Positions 42,997 to 53,071 are shown, counted from the first letter of the stretch. The stretch is 64,000 bases of DNA from Mucilaginibacter sp. PAMB04168 (GCF_039634365.2 NZ_CP155079.2:3658001-3722000), one strand, 5' to 3'. Numbers and translations are program-made. Notes: generated by a model from the letters alone, not told the origin.

Positions 42997-43470
42997 CTAT
43001 TTATTGGTTTGATAGAGTTTATTCAGTTCATCATAAGTAAATTCCTGCTCCTGAAATTTACGGATACCTTTTTTACCATTTACGATAAGAGTGCCCGGTA
43101 AAGCCCCGCTCCACTCCTTGTCAATTCCGTCAATCATCTCCTCGTCGCTTTTACGGGTGGCCAAAAATACTTCAGATGCAAGCTTATGTGTACGGGCAAA
43201 AGTCTTAACGGCCTGCAGCTTCGATTCGAAATCCATGCTAACCAGTAATACTTTTAACGGCTTACTTTTATAAGTAGCCTGCAGCTTCTCAAAGTACGGC
43301 AGCTCAGCTACACAAGGCGCACACCAGGTAGCCCAAAAGTTTACCACATAAACGGTATCGGGATTACTTATGCGCTTTTGCAGTTGCTGAAGGTTAATAG
43401 TTTTTACCTGCGCAAAAGTTACCGCGCTGCACAAAACCATACCTATGCAAAGTAAAACACGCTTCTTCAT
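42997..43470 (-). CDS. TlpA-family thioredoxin-like protein
   Basis: A 157-residue exported protein (signal MKKRVLLCIGMVLCSAVTFAQ). The active site is NFWATWCAPCVAELPYF (CxxC), followed by KPLKVLLVSMDFESKL and PGTLIVNGKKGIRKFQEQ, the usual cis-Pro and C-terminal strand. TlpA proteins reduce disulfides in exported proteins, including cytochrome c. It lies between the NlpC/P60 gene (30 bp) and the redoxin gene (7 bp) on the same strand. Confidence 0.92.
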   Translation of the reverse strand: MKKRVLLCIGMVLCSAVTFAQVKTINLQQLQKRISNPDTVYVVNFWATWCAPCVAELPYFEKLQATYKSKPLKVLLVSMDFESKLQAVKTFARTHKLASEVFLATRKSDEEMIDGIDKEWSGALPGTLIVNGKKGIRKFQEQEFTYDELNKLYQTNK

Positions 43471-43500
43471 AAAGTATACAACGTTAGCCTGTAACTAAAG

Positions 43501-44070
43501 TTATTCATTCTGAGCAATATTGGTTGTATTGGAAACCGACCCGCCGCGCGAAAAGTATTTGTACATAGATGGATCTCGCAGTTTAACGATCATAACACCA
43601 CGGCGTGTGCTGGCATGTACCAGGTAGCCGTTTTGGAGGTAAACCCCAACGTGACTAAACTTTTTACCATCAAAATCAAAGAACACCAGATCGCCCTCCT
43701 GCAGTTCTTCTTCGTACTTGCGTTTAATGGCATTAATTTGCTTACCCGTATTACGCGGAATGGTGATACCATAAACCTGCTGCTGCAGCAACAAGGTTAG
43801 TCCCGAGCAATCAACGCCATCGTGGTCCATGCCACCAAATTTGTAAGGAGTACCATACCATTGTTCTATAAAGTTATACAACCGGCCGTTGGCAATGTCA
43901 TTTTCGCTCACCCCCATTATACCAGCATATTTTTCGGCTATAAATGCCTGCGGCTTTACAACATCGCCGGGCGAGCCTTTCAGCACCGCCTTTTTGGATT
44001 TACAGGAGGCCAGCACAGCACATAGTATAACCAGCAGCATAACTAACCGGGGGGAACGACTAAATATCAT
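43501..44070 (-). CDS. NlpC/P60-family cell-wall peptidase lipoprotein
   Basis: A 189-residue protein with a lipoprotein signal (VILCAVLASCKSKK). The NlpC/P60 domain shows the catalytic Cys in GVDCSGLTLLLQQQ, the His in FSHVGVYLQNG, and GDLVFFDFDG. Such enzymes cut gamma-D-glutamyl-diaminopimelate bonds in peptidoglycan. Tethered to the envelope, it probably helps remodel the wall. It leads a three-gene minus-strand cluster with TlpA and redoxin. Confidence 0.93.
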   Translation of the reverse strand: MIFSRSPRLVMLLVILCAVLASCKSKKAVLKGSPGDVVKPQAFIAEKYAGIMGVSENDIANGRLYNFIEQWYGTPYKFGGMDHDGVDCSGLTLLLQQQVYGITIPRNTGKQINAIKRKYEEELQEGDLVFFDFDGKKFSHVGVYLQNGYLVHASTRRGVMIVKLRDPSMYKYFSRGGSVSNTTNIAQNE

Positions 44071-44218
44071 AAATTAAAGGTAAAGAATATAGAAACAAGA
44101 GGCAAGTGCCAGGAACCTTAAACGACGTATAGGTCTTTTAAGTTTAATAGTTTAGAAAGATATTTCGCATACGCTCGATATGACGATCTCAATTGCTTTT
44201 AGAATGATTACAACGAAT

Positions 44219-46033
44219 TTATTTGGTACCTGTATCTGTCAACTTCTTCAAAAACGCTACAATGTCTTTTTGGTCCTGCGGTGTTAAATGCAGTTCATCA
44301 AACGGCAGGGTAAGGTTAGGCAGGTTTGCACCGGCACTTAGGCCGCCACCCTTGTTGTAAAAATCAACCACGTCTTCAAGCGTTTTAAATACGCCGTTGT
44401 GCATGTAAGGCGCTGTTAAGGCAATGTTACGTACTGTAGGTGTACGAAAGGCATACTTGTACAAGTTAATTTTACGAAGTTCATACTTACCTTTATCGTC
44501 ATCAATACCCAGCTTTCCAGCTATTGCAGGCACACCAATTACCTCTGTCTCTATGGTCCTGTAGTCGGGCGGAACGGTGCCGTTAAACAGCGGCATAAAG
44601 TGACAGGTTGCACATTTAGCTTTGCCCATGTATAAATTAAACCCATTTACCTCGGCGGCGTTTAGTTGCGTACTGTCGCCCCGCATGTATTTATCAAAAG
44701 GTGAGTTTAAACTTTCGAGCGAGCGTATATAGCTGCCTAAAGCATTACGCAGGTTATAATCGGTAACCGGCTCCTTTACCTTCGGAAAAGCCCTTTTAAA
44801 CAAGCCGTTGTATGCCGGGTTTGCACCGAGGCGTTTAAGCGCCGCCGGCAACGAGCCATGCATTTCGTCCTTATTATTTATTACATCCGTTGCCTGATCT
44901 TCCAGGTAAGCTACGCGGTTATCATAAAACAATGCGGGTTGTAACCCGGCATTAAGCAGTGTTGGTGTGTTGCGGCGAATGCGCGTCTTACCATCGATGG
45001 ATTCGCTTTTAACTAAGCCATCAGTAAAAGCCTTTGGCGGTTCGTGGCAACTGGCGCATGAGCGCTTGCCCGTGCCTGATAAAATGGGATCATAAAACAG
45101 GCGTTTACCCAGCTCCACTTTGGCGGGGCTGCTGTGGGCATCATAGCTTGCCGTATAATAGTCGGGGTCAAAAGCATGCTCATCAAACACGGTTTTGGCA
45201 TTTGCTTTAAGCGCCCTCATTTCCAAAAACTTATCAATGCCAAGCAGATGCGATGCTTTGGCCAGGTTTACAGAAAGCGGGTTAGCATATTGCATAATAA
45301 ACGCCATACGGTTGAAACTATTAAAGCCGGTATGCTGGCTTAAGTACCGCCTGCTCTTGACGATGGTTTGTTGCAACTGTTGGTACAGGTTTTCATCTTT
45401 ACTTGTTATATCATCTTCATAAATAGCCAGTACATCATGCAAAGTGCTTAAAGCCGCCGATGCCTCGGCCATTGAGTTTTGTGCAATTGGCGCGTCAAAA
45501 CCTGTAATGCCTTGCGTAATGATGCGGAAGACCTCCAATCGCATGGCATCAAATATCTGTGCATCGGCCAGTTCCTGCGTCTGAGTGAGTTGTTTCAGCC
45601 GTTTAAAACTCGGTATCATTATATCGAGTTGCTTCAGCAATTCAGCTTTATTATTTCCATCAATCACCGGGAACAAATAGGGCTCAACTACCTGAAAGCC
45701 CTCTGGAAGGTCTATACGGTGCTGGTCATTGTCGTCCATTACGGGTATAGGAGCGCCGTTCAGTGCCTTGGCGGTAACAGGTGTATAATATTCGGTTAAA
45801 AATTCGGTACGCTTGTAGGCCAAACGGGCGTTTTTAAAAGCCTGTTGTAAGACCAAGGTTTGCGCTCCGGTTTTTACCAATAATCTTAATTGCCTAAGGG
45901 CTGAGTCGGCGTGCTGTACCTGCAACAATTGGAAAGCTTGGACCTGTTGGGCATGTGCTTGTTGATTACGCTGCCTGCAGGCTAGCCATAATACGGTAGA
46001 CAGTAGAAAAATTACAATCAATAATTTTTTCAT
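44219..46033 (-). CDS. Di-haem cytochrome-c peroxidase with imelysin-like N-terminus
   Basis: A 604-residue exported protein (signal MKKLLIVIFLLSTVLWLACRQ, with a possible lipid Cys). The N-terminal 280 residues are helical and resemble the imelysin/iron-transport-associated region (KNARLAYKRTEFLTEYYTPV). The C-terminal MauG/CcpA part has two haem motifs, RSCASCHEPP and AKCATCHFMP, plus LGKRLFYDPILSGTG. It should reduce peroxide with electrons from cytochrome c, or oxidise a partner. It follows the PhoX-like gene after 69 bp, probably one transcript. Confidence 0.88.
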   Translation of the reverse strand: MKKLLIVIFLLSTVLWLACRQRNQQAHAQQVQAFQLLQVQHADSALRQLRLLVKTGAQTLVLQQAFKNARLAYKRTEFLTEYYTPVTAKALNGAPIPVMDDNDQHRIDLPEGFQVVEPYLFPVIDGNNKAELLKQLDIMIPSFKRLKQLTQTQELADAQIFDAMRLEVFRIITQGITGFDAPIAQNSMAEASAALSTLHDVLAIYEDDITSKDENLYQQLQQTIVKSRRYLSQHTGFNSFNRMAFIMQYANPLSVNLAKASHLLGIDKFLEMRALKANAKTVFDEHAFDPDYYTASYDAHSSPAKVELGKRLFYDPILSGTGKRSCASCHEPPKAFTDGLVKSESIDGKTRIRRNTPTLLNAGLQPALFYDNRVAYLEDQATDVINNKDEMHGSLPAALKRLGANPAYNGLFKRAFPKVKEPVTDYNLRNALGSYIRSLESLNSPFDKYMRGDSTQLNAAEVNGFNLYMGKAKCATCHFMPLFNGTVPPDYRTIETEVIGVPAIAGKLGIDDDKGKYELRKINLYKYAFRTPTVRNIALTAPYMHNGVFKTLEDVVDFYNKGGGLSAGANLPNLTLPFDELHLTPQDQKDIVAFLKKLTDTGTK

Positions 46034-46102
46034 TCCGGATAGTTAAAACAGAAAATCCCCCGGACGAGCGCCCGGAGGATAAGGATATTGATTTTAAGAA
46101 TG

Positions 46103-47566
46103 TTAACGGGGTAAGCCTTTTAATACCACAACCTGGCTGGCCTGACTTTCACTTGGTCGTTTTGTGCCACCGTCAGGGCTTTTAAATGCGTTACCGGTCC
46201 AGGTGTGTGGCTGTATCGATAAAGTAAACGTATCGGGTATGCCCACAACGTCAGATATATCAACCAGTGCACCGTATTCCCAGTTGCCTTTTGCAGCAGT
46301 AGCGCCAAATTTAGGGTCGTTACGGCGGTGGTCTAACTCTAATACTACTTTCAGTTCTTTGGTAGCAATATTGTATTGATAAATATAAGCATCATGTGTT
46401 TCGGCACCGTAAGTGTTCGAATCTTCCTGAATGTATACGTAGTTGTTGGTTACACAGATATTATCCGGGTTTTGGAAATCTTTAGCTGGACCATTATCAT
46501 TATCACCATCCAGAATACACTCCATTTTACCTTTGGTCGGATCATTAGCATCCATTACCAATTTGTACGTGCGGCCAAAAACAGTTCTGGACTTATCAGC
46601 ATTAGCAACGGTGGCAGCTTGTCCGGTTACGTTGAAATATATTTCGCGACTATTAGCACCACCACCTTTGCGGTAGTCAACATCCTCAACACGGCCAAAT
46701 TTGATGGCTTTAAGCGGATCAACCATAGCCTGGATCTGCGCACCTGTAAGCGTTTTATGATTCTCTATCTTCACAAACTCTACATCGTAGCTGGTACCAA
46801 CGGCTATATCAGTTTCTTTTTGATTGTTATCAGTACGTTTAAGCATATACTGTGAGCCATTGTTAAGATCGCCTACAGTATTGGATACATAAAGTACTAA
46901 CTGGCCACCAGATGCGTCATCAGCATCCTCGCCTATGAGTACAACAGTCTTACCTGTATACGCATCTTTAGGCAACGGAACAGCGTTTTCAGCGCTCCAG
47001 TGACTAAAGCCCTGTGTTACCGTATTGCTTTGCAAGCCTGCTGTAAACGGATTTAAGCTATGTGTTTGTGCCTCAACCGCGCTTTCGCCGGCACTTAAGT
47101 ATAACGGGCCAAAGCCGTGTACGGCCGGGGTAACCATAGTGCCGGAGCACAGGCGCCACTGCCCACCATCAGAGTTAAGTGCATATTCACCCTTTACAGG
47201 TTTAAAATTATTATCTAAGGTAATGCGCGACACGGAGTAATTGTCCTCGTTGTTCACCATCATTATATAACCGCTTCCATCAGGATTTTTTACCACACCT
47301 GCACCATCTGCCGAACCACCAAAAATGTAATTAGGAGATTGCTCAAACTTGTCTTCAGAACTAAAAAGTGAGAAAACCTCAATACTTTCAAAACCTGCTT
47401 TCTTTAAGAGCAGTGCCGGGGTGGCCGAGTAACTTTTTAGCGTTACCGGGTTTGTGGTTTCTTCGCCGCCATCATCATCCTTACCACAACCGGCAACAAA
47501 TGCAGCCACCGCTATAGCCGATGCTGTAAATGCAAGACCTAATTTTTTTGCGTACAAATTTTTCAT
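46103..47566 (-). CDS. PhoX-like (DUF839) lipoprotein
   Basis: A 487-residue lipoprotein (signal ending VAAFVAGCGKDDDGGEE). The beta-propeller-like body has YIMMVNNEDNYSVSRI, GTMVTPAVHGFGPLYL, and the PhoX-type NPDNICVTNNYVYIQEDSNT near 365. PhoX proteins are calcium/iron phosphatases, but this member lacks an obvious full metal site that I can confirm, so activity is uncertain. It precedes the di-haem peroxidase gene on the same strand. Confidence 0.7.
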   Translation of the reverse strand: MKNLYAKKLGLAFTASAIAVAAFVAGCGKDDDGGEETTNPVTLKSYSATPALLLKKAGFESIEVFSLFSSEDKFEQSPNYIFGGSADGAGVVKNPDGSGYIMMVNNEDNYSVSRITLDNNFKPVKGEYALNSDGGQWRLCSGTMVTPAVHGFGPLYLSAGESAVEAQTHSLNPFTAGLQSNTVTQGFSHWSAENAVPLPKDAYTGKTVVLIGEDADDASGGQLVLYVSNTVGDLNNGSQYMLKRTDNNQKETDIAVGTSYDVEFVKIENHKTLTGAQIQAMVDPLKAIKFGRVEDVDYRKGGGANSREIYFNVTGQAATVANADKSRTVFGRTYKLVMDANDPTKGKMECILDGDNDNGPAKDFQNPDNICVTNNYVYIQEDSNTYGAETHDAYIYQYNIATKELKVVLELDHRRNDPKFGATAAKGNWEYGALVDISDVVGIPDTFTLSIQPHTWTGNAFKSPDGGTKRPSESQASQVVVLKGLPR

Positions 47567-47697
47567 GAGTAATTATTTGCAGCAAACTTAGCCTGCCACT
47601 GTAACGTTAAGATAAGCGCGGGTTTAACGTATTGTTAAGCGCAAAACATGGAATCATTCTAAACAGCATTCGGCTACCATACATACATGCATCACAC

Positions 47698-47748
47698 AGC
47701 AAAAGGGCCTGCAGTAATCTTTTAAAAGATTTGCTGCAGGCCCTTTAT
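47698..47748. terminator. Long hairpin between galM and the PhoX-like gene
   Basis: AAAGGGCCTGCAG and CTGCAGGCCCTTT form the outer stem, and AATCTTTT/AAAAGATT the inner one. It lies 28 bp past the minus-strand galM stop and probably ends that transcript. Confidence 0.7.
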
Positions 47749-47775
47749 GAATTTAAGCCTTATAATGCCTAACTA

Positions 47776-48954
47776 CTACTTAGCCGAAAATTTATAAATA
47801 GTGGTAGTTTTATAAGTTTGCCCTGGCTTTAACTCTGTTGACGGGAACGAAGGTTTATTAGGTGAGTCTGGAAAATGTTGTGTTTCTAATGCAAACGCAG
47901 TGCGGTTGTCATCCTTCACATCATTTTTAAATTTAAACTCGCCCTTCATAAAATTACCGCTATAAAACTGGATGCCCGGCTCCTCAGTAAACACCTCCAT
48001 TACAATGCCGGTATTATCGCCTTGTACAGTAGCAATCGGCGTTTTAAGATCATGCTTGTTCAATACAAAGTTATGATCATAGCCCTGGCCGTTTTTCAAT
48101 TGTTCATCGCCTTCATTAATACGGGCGCCTATCGTAGTCGCTTTTCTAAAATCGAATGGTGTACCATCAACCGGGGCAATTTTACCGGTTGGTATCAGGG
48201 TGCTGTCAACCGGGGTATAAGCATCGGCTGCCAATTGTAAGCTGTGCTTTAAAATAGATCCGCTGCCATTACCATTTAAGTTATAATAAGCATGGTTGGT
48301 TAAATTAACCACCGTAGGCTTATCTGTAGTAGCATTATAGGAAATCTCTAAAGCGTTATCATCTGTTAGCTTATAGGTAACCGTGGTTTTCAGGTTGCCC
48401 GGAAATCCCTGCTCGCCATCGGCCGATAGGTATGAAAGCTCTAAGGTATGATCGTCAACCTGCTTAGCATCCCAAACTTTTACGTCGAAACCTTCTTTAC
48501 CACCATGTAAGGTATTAGGACCGTTGTTAGCAGGTAGCTTGTATTCTTTACCTTCTAAAGTGAATTTAGCATTGCCTATGCGGTTGCCGTAACGGCCAAT
48601 CAGCGCGCCGTAGTAATTGCCTTTAGCATCCTCAAAACCGTCTACACTGCCTGCACCGGCTACTACGTCTACCATTTTACCGCTTTTATCGGGCACCAGC
48701 ATACTAACCAAACGACCGCCGTAATTGGTAATGGCTGCCTGCACGCCCTTACTGTTTTTTAATACGTAAAGTTTGGTTTGCTTACCGTCGATAGTTTTCT
48801 CGAAGCCTGAAGCCGCCGGCAGTTGCCCAGTGTTGGTGGTACTGTCTGTCATATTAGTAGATTGTTTGTTAGATGATTGATTGCAGGCTGCTACCGATAG
48901 TAAACCGGCTGCCAGCATAGCTGCATAAAAACTTTTACTTTTTAAGTTTATCAT
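47776..48954 (-). CDS. galM: Aldose 1-epimerase (galactose mutarotase), lipoprotein form
   Basis: A 392-residue protein with a lipoprotein signal (LLSVAACNQSS). The mutarotase core shows AAITNYGGRLVSMLVPDKSG, GRYGNRIGNAKFTLEGKEY, the NNGPNTLHGG segment, catalytic His in NLTNHAYYNLNG and the Glu in EVFTEEPGIQFYSGNF. It interconverts alpha and beta anomers of galactose and glucose. The lipid anchor places it outside the cytoplasm, where it would act on sugars released by exported glycosidases. Confidence 0.94.
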   Translation of the reverse strand: MINLKSKSFYAAMLAAGLLSVAACNQSSNKQSTNMTDSTTNTGQLPAASGFEKTIDGKQTKLYVLKNSKGVQAAITNYGGRLVSMLVPDKSGKMVDVVAGAGSVDGFEDAKGNYYGALIGRYGNRIGNAKFTLEGKEYKLPANNGPNTLHGGKEGFDVKVWDAKQVDDHTLELSYLSADGEQGFPGNLKTTVTYKLTDDNALEISYNATTDKPTVVNLTNHAYYNLNGNGSGSILKHSLQLAADAYTPVDSTLIPTGKIAPVDGTPFDFRKATTIGARINEGDEQLKNGQGYDHNFVLNKHDLKTPIATVQGDNTGIVMEVFTEEPGIQFYSGNFMKGEFKFKNDVKDDNRTAFALETQHFPDSPNKPSFPSTELKPGQTYKTTTIYKFSAK

Positions 48955-49088
48955 AACAGGTTAATTGGGTTTTAGAATCGTTTTCCCTCATTACAAGCGT
49001 CTGTTCTTATCCGTTAACTGCTGTAATCAGGCCGCCTAAAATGTATAAAAAAATCAGTATTCGCAATAATTGTTTAATCTACATTTAT

Positions 49089-50234
49089 TCACGGACCGGC
49101 CTTGCGGTTATAGCGCTGTGCATGCTTTGGGCCGTAAATCTCAAGCGGTGTAAGTTTATCCTGAAACATTATATAATTGCTTTGATAAAACTGTTTAAAA
49201 TCAGGTGCACTAACCTGCCCCGGATACGGCGCGTAATAATGCTCCGGCCCGTTATTACGCCAAATCAACAGGTACGAAATCTTATTGTTTTGAGATAATA
49301 TAGGCCCCAGGGTTTCAGTCCACCAGTTGGCTACTGGTAAGCCCTGGTAGCCGGTTTCGGCAATACAAGTTAGTTTATGATGCTCATCAGCCACCTGCTG
49401 CAATAGTTTTAATTGGCGGTTCATATTGCGTTGGTATAATGCAGTGCTATCGAAGCAATAGCGATCAAACCCCATAAAATCAACATAATCATCGCCGGGG
49501 TAGCGTTCCAGCAGTTCCAATTCCTCATAAAAATCGGCGGCCGAGTATACCATGAGCAAGTTATGCAGCTTTTTGGTATTGCGCAGATAGTTTACCGTAA
49601 ATCGCCACAACTCCTTAAACTCGTCGGGCGTGGCGGTGTAAATACCCCACCAAAACCACTCACCTGTTAATTCATGAAAAGGTCTGAACAAAATGGGAAT
49701 AGGCTCACCATCGCGGCCATTAAGGGTGCTTATATATTTAGCAGCCTTGTCTAAGTAAGTTAGGTAGGTTTGATGAAAACTACCGCCCGGCAATAACTGA
49801 TCAACCGTGGTGCCAACAGTATCCCAGGCTGACTTGCCATTTACTGGGTTGTGCATGTGCCAGCAAAAAGTGTTAACGCCTCCCCGCTCATAAGCTTCGC
49901 GCACCAACCGGCTTTGCGTGGCAAACGGTATGGCATTAATATCATAAGTACTATCTACCTCAATACCCGAAAGGTCCCAGCCGTAAACTGCGGGATAACT
50001 GCCTGTAACGTTCTTTATGTCAGAGCTGTCCTTTAAACGCCAATTTACACCGTATGCTGTAGCATCATGATGACCAAACAACACCCCTGCACCGGTAAGC
50101 TTCCGCATACTGCTCAACAGCCACCGGGTTTCGGTCGTGGCCAGCGTATCTGCCGGGCTTTGCTGCTGGGCAACAGCAATTTGCATTATACTTAACAGCA
50201 TGGTAATAAGTATGCAATGCCTTTTATTTATCAT
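49089..50234 (-). CDS. GH26-family beta-mannanase (exported)
   Basis: A 381-residue enzyme from the ATG at 50234 (signal MINKRHCILITMLLSIMQIA...VAQ); an ATG 57 bp upstream is less likely. GH26 features: GVLFGHHDATAYGVNW, AVYGWDLSGIE, CWHMHNPVNG, the acid/base Glu in LFRPFHELTGEWFWWG and the nucleophile Glu in CIAETGYQG. GH26 enzymes mostly cleave beta-1,4-mannan. Together with the GH92 gene it gives the window a mannan-degrading tone, though the genes are 20 kb apart. Confidence 0.92.
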   Translation of the reverse strand: MINKRHCILITMLLSIMQIAVAQQQSPADTLATTETRWLLSSMRKLTGAGVLFGHHDATAYGVNWRLKDSSDIKNVTGSYPAVYGWDLSGIEVDSTYDINAIPFATQSRLVREAYERGGVNTFCWHMHNPVNGKSAWDTVGTTVDQLLPGGSFHQTYLTYLDKAAKYISTLNGRDGEPIPILFRPFHELTGEWFWWGIYTATPDEFKELWRFTVNYLRNTKKLHNLLMVYSAADFYEELELLERYPGDDYVDFMGFDRYCFDSTALYQRNMNRQLKLLQQVADEHHKLTCIAETGYQGLPVANWWTETLGPILSQNNKISYLLIWRNNGPEHYYAPYPGQVSAPDFKQFYQSNYIMFQDKLTPLEIYGPKHAQRYNRKAGP

Positions 50235-50350
50235 TACTTCAAATATGCTTATCAAAACAGTTTTTACAAAGCACTTACAAAGTTTTGCCAATACTTTGCT
50301 GTTATTTGGCGGTTAGTTGAAAATATGGTGTAATTTTACCAGCTTAATTA

Positions 50351-51160
50351 ATGGATACACAAAATAGCACATCAGCAACGGAAGCGAAAGCAGTACCGTC
50401 TATATTCAAAGGCTTTACCCAGTTTTTTGTAGATGTTTACGACGTATTCCGCTTTATTGGTCGCTTTTTTAAGGAAGCCTTTGTGCCGCCTTACGAGTTC
50501 AGGGAACTGATTAAACAGTGCTGGGAAGTTGGCGTGCGTTCGTTATTGCTTATTACAGTAACCGGATTTATTGTGGGGCTGATTTTCACCAAACAGTCGC
50601 GTCCGTCACTGGTTCAGTTCGGGGCAACCTCGTGGATCCCATCATTGGTATCCATTGCGCTTATGCGGGCACTGGCACCATTAGTTACGGCCTTGATAAG
50701 CGCTGGCCGGGTGGGCTCCAGTATAGGAGCCGAACTGGGCTCTATGCGGGTAACCGAACAAATCGACGCAATGGAAGTATCGGGTACGCGCCCGTTTAAA
50801 TACCTGGTGTGCATCCGCACGCTGGCTACCACCATCAGTATTCCTATTTTGGCTATATATAACGGCTTGATTGCCATGCTGGGTGGTTATTTAAACGTAA
50901 TGGTGAATGAAGGTACCAGCTTTAGCACTTACATACAGCAATTTTTTCAGCCACTCGGCTTTATTGATTTTGAATCATCTATCATCAAATCTATGGTGTT
51001 TGGTTTTACGATAGGCATTGTGGGCGCTTACAAAGGCTGGAACTCATCGAGCGGCACGTCGGGTGTGGGTAAGGCGGCTAACTCGGCCGTAGTAACAGCT
51101 ATGTTTCTGGTGTTTATTGAAGAAGTAATTATAGTGCAGATAACCGGCTGGTTCCGCTAA
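50351..51160 (+). CDS. MlaE-family lipid ABC transporter permease
   Basis: A 269-residue inner-membrane permease. It has the N-terminal amphipathic region, then GVRSLLLITVTGFIVGLIFT, the family signature GRVGSSIGAELGSMRVTEQI followed by DAMEVSG, and terminal segments ending VVTAMFLVFIEEVIIVQ. MlaE moves phospholipids between the membranes with MlaF and MlaD, whose genes follow at 11 bp and 1 bp spacing. Confidence 0.94.
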   Translation: MDTQNSTSATEAKAVPSIFKGFTQFFVDVYDVFRFIGRFFKEAFVPPYEFRELIKQCWEVGVRSLLLITVTGFIVGLIFTKQSRPSLVQFGATSWIPSLVSIALMRALAPLVTALISAGRVGSSIGAELGSMRVTEQIDAMEVSGTRPFKYLVCIRTLATTISIPILAIYNGLIAMLGGYLNVMVNEGTSFSTYIQQFFQPLGFIDFESSIIKSMVFGFTIGIVGAYKGWNSSSGTSGVGKAANSAVVTAMFLVFIEEVIIVQITGWFR

Positions 51161-51171
51161 GAATTTATGAC

Positions 51172-51945
51172 ATGGGCAAAGAAAATTCATCCATAAATTA
51201 CAACGAAAAGGTAATCAGTATTAAAAGCCTTACTAAGTCGTTTGGTGATTACCACGTACTGCGTGGCGTTGACCTTGATCTATATAAGAATGAAAACCTG
51301 GTAGTACTTGGCCGTTCGGGTACCGGAAAATCGGTATTGATCAAGATTATTTCTGGCTTACTCCGCGCTGATGCAGGTTCGGTAAATGTACTGGGCAACG
51401 AGGTAACAACTATTACACCCAGGGAGTTAGAAGATTTACGCCGTCGTATAGGTTTCTCCTTTCAGAACAGTGCTTTATACGACAGCATGACTGTGCGCAA
51501 AAATCTTGAGTTTCCGCTGGTGCGTAACCAAAAAAATTTACGCCGCAGGGAGATCGATGGGATGGTGGAGCGGGTGCTGGAGGCGGTTGGTTTAAAGCAA
51601 ACCATTAACCAGATGCCGGCCGAGTTATCGGGCGGTCAGCGTAAGCGTATAGGCATTGCCCGTACACTCATATTACGGCCCGAAATTATGCTGTACGATG
51701 AGCCAACCGCTGGTTTGGATCCAATCACCTCAATGGAAATTAATAATTTGATTAACCACGTTCAGGAGCGTTTCAATACATCATCCATTATTATAACGCA
51801 CGATTTAACTTGTGCCAAAGCCACCGGCAACCGTGTAGCCATGTTACTGGATGGGCAGTTTCAGCGCCAGGGCAGCTTTGAAGAAGTGTTTACAAGCGAA
51901 GATGAACGGGTGAAACAATTTTACGACTATAACTTTATCAATTAA
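51172..51945 (+). CDS. MlaF-type ABC transporter ATPase
   Basis: A 257-residue ATP-binding subunit: Walker A LGRSGTGKSVL, Q-loop FSFQNSALYDSMTVRKN, signature AELSGGQRKRIGIART, Walker B EIMLYDEPTAGLDP and switch His in IITHDL. It powers the MlaE permease. It sits between mlaE and mlaD genes in one operon. Confidence 0.95.
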   Translation: MGKENSSINYNEKVISIKSLTKSFGDYHVLRGVDLDLYKNENLVVLGRSGTGKSVLIKIISGLLRADAGSVNVLGNEVTTITPRELEDLRRRIGFSFQNSALYDSMTVRKNLEFPLVRNQKNLRRREIDGMVERVLEAVGLKQTINQMPAELSGGQRKRIGIARTLILRPEIMLYDEPTAGLDPITSMEINNLINHVQERFNTSSIIITHDLTCAKATGNRVAMLLDGQFQRQGSFEEVFTSEDERVKQFYDYNFIN

Positions 51946-51946
51946 G

Positions 51947-52942
51947 ATGGAATTAAAGGAAAATAAATATGCTTTTTGGGTGGGCTTGTTCATCGCCGTG
52001 GGTTTGGCTATTTTAGTAGTAGCCATATTTACGTTAGGTAACCAGCAAAAAAGCTTTGCCAAAGGCTTGCACTTAAAAGCGCGTTTTGATAACGTTTCGG
52101 GCTTAATTAAAGGCAACAACGTTTGGTTTTCGGGCGTTAAGGTAGGTACCATTAAAAACATATCGTTCACCGGCGTAAACCAGGTTGATGTAGAGTTTAA
52201 TGTTGATCAGGCTATACAGCAGTTTGTTCACAGAGATGCGACTGCAGCTATAAGTTCCGAAGGCTTTATTGGCAACAAAATCATCACCATTGATGGTGGC
52301 AGCCCATCTGCCCCTACCATTCAGGATGGCGATTTGTTAAATTCAAAAGGCATGCTCTCTACTGATGAGATCATGAAGACCTTCCAGAAAAACAACGAAA
52401 ACCTGTTGGTTATCACCAACGATTTTAAAACGCTTAGCAAGAAATTGGTAGAAGGCAAAGGTTTAGCCGGCTCTTTACTGGCAGACTCAAGCCTGGCCAT
52501 GCAATTCAGGGCCATGGTACAAAACCTGCAAACTACAACTGCACGTACTGCAACCATGGCTGATCAACTGAGCCGCTTTGGCAACAAAATGAACACTAAA
52601 GGCGGTTTGGCTGATAAAATGCTGACTGACACTGCTGTATTTGCCAAGCTGCAACAATCAGCTAACCAGTTACAGGAAGCAACTGCGAAGGCCAGTACTT
52701 TGACCGACAATTTGAACAAAGCCAGTAATAAGCTAAACACTAACGACAATGCGATTGGTGTTCTGCTGAATGATCAGCCAACGGCTAATCAGTTAAAAAG
52801 CACACTTGATTATCTTAACCAAAGCTCCATTAAGTTAAACGACGACCTTGAGGCCGTTCAGCACAACTTCCTGCTTCGCGGATTTTTCAAAAAACGTGAT
52901 AAAGAGCGCGAAAAAGCAGTAGAAGTGCAGCAAAAAAAGTAA
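51947..52942 (+). CDS. MlaD-family (MCE domain) lipid-binding protein
   Basis: A 331-residue protein with an N-terminal membrane anchor (YAFWVGLFIAVGLAILVVAI) and an MCE domain at about 38-115 (LKARFDNVSGLIKGNNVWFS, VGTIKNISFTGVNQV). The C-terminal half is a long helix rich in Q/N/T/K (LQTTTARTATMADQLSRFGN), which could form a periplasmic tunnel or coiled coil. It is the substrate-binding part of the Mla-type system encoded by the two genes before it. Confidence 0.93.
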   Translation: MELKENKYAFWVGLFIAVGLAILVVAIFTLGNQQKSFAKGLHLKARFDNVSGLIKGNNVWFSGVKVGTIKNISFTGVNQVDVEFNVDQAIQQFVHRDATAAISSEGFIGNKIITIDGGSPSAPTIQDGDLLNSKGMLSTDEIMKTFQKNNENLLVITNDFKTLSKKLVEGKGLAGSLLADSSLAMQFRAMVQNLQTTTARTATMADQLSRFGNKMNTKGGLADKMLTDTAVFAKLQQSANQLQEATAKASTLTDNLNKASNKLNTNDNAIGVLLNDQPTANQLKSTLDYLNQSSIKLNDDLEAVQHNFLLRGFFKKRDKEREKAVEVQQKK

Positions 52943-53071
52943 GCCGCTAAAAATATCATAACAAACTTGTTACTTAGGGCGCTAAACTTTATATAATGCC
53001 GAGGTAACATTTACTCTTGTTTTGCGTAATAGTAAAACAATACTTAAACCATAAGAAAACAAGAGCAAGTT

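Noticed and set aside
26498..50234. Polysaccharide utilization locus from GH92, GH28 and GH26 genes
   Set aside because: The three glycosidase genes are up to 20 kb apart with unrelated genes between, and no SusC/SusD pair or hybrid sensor is found.
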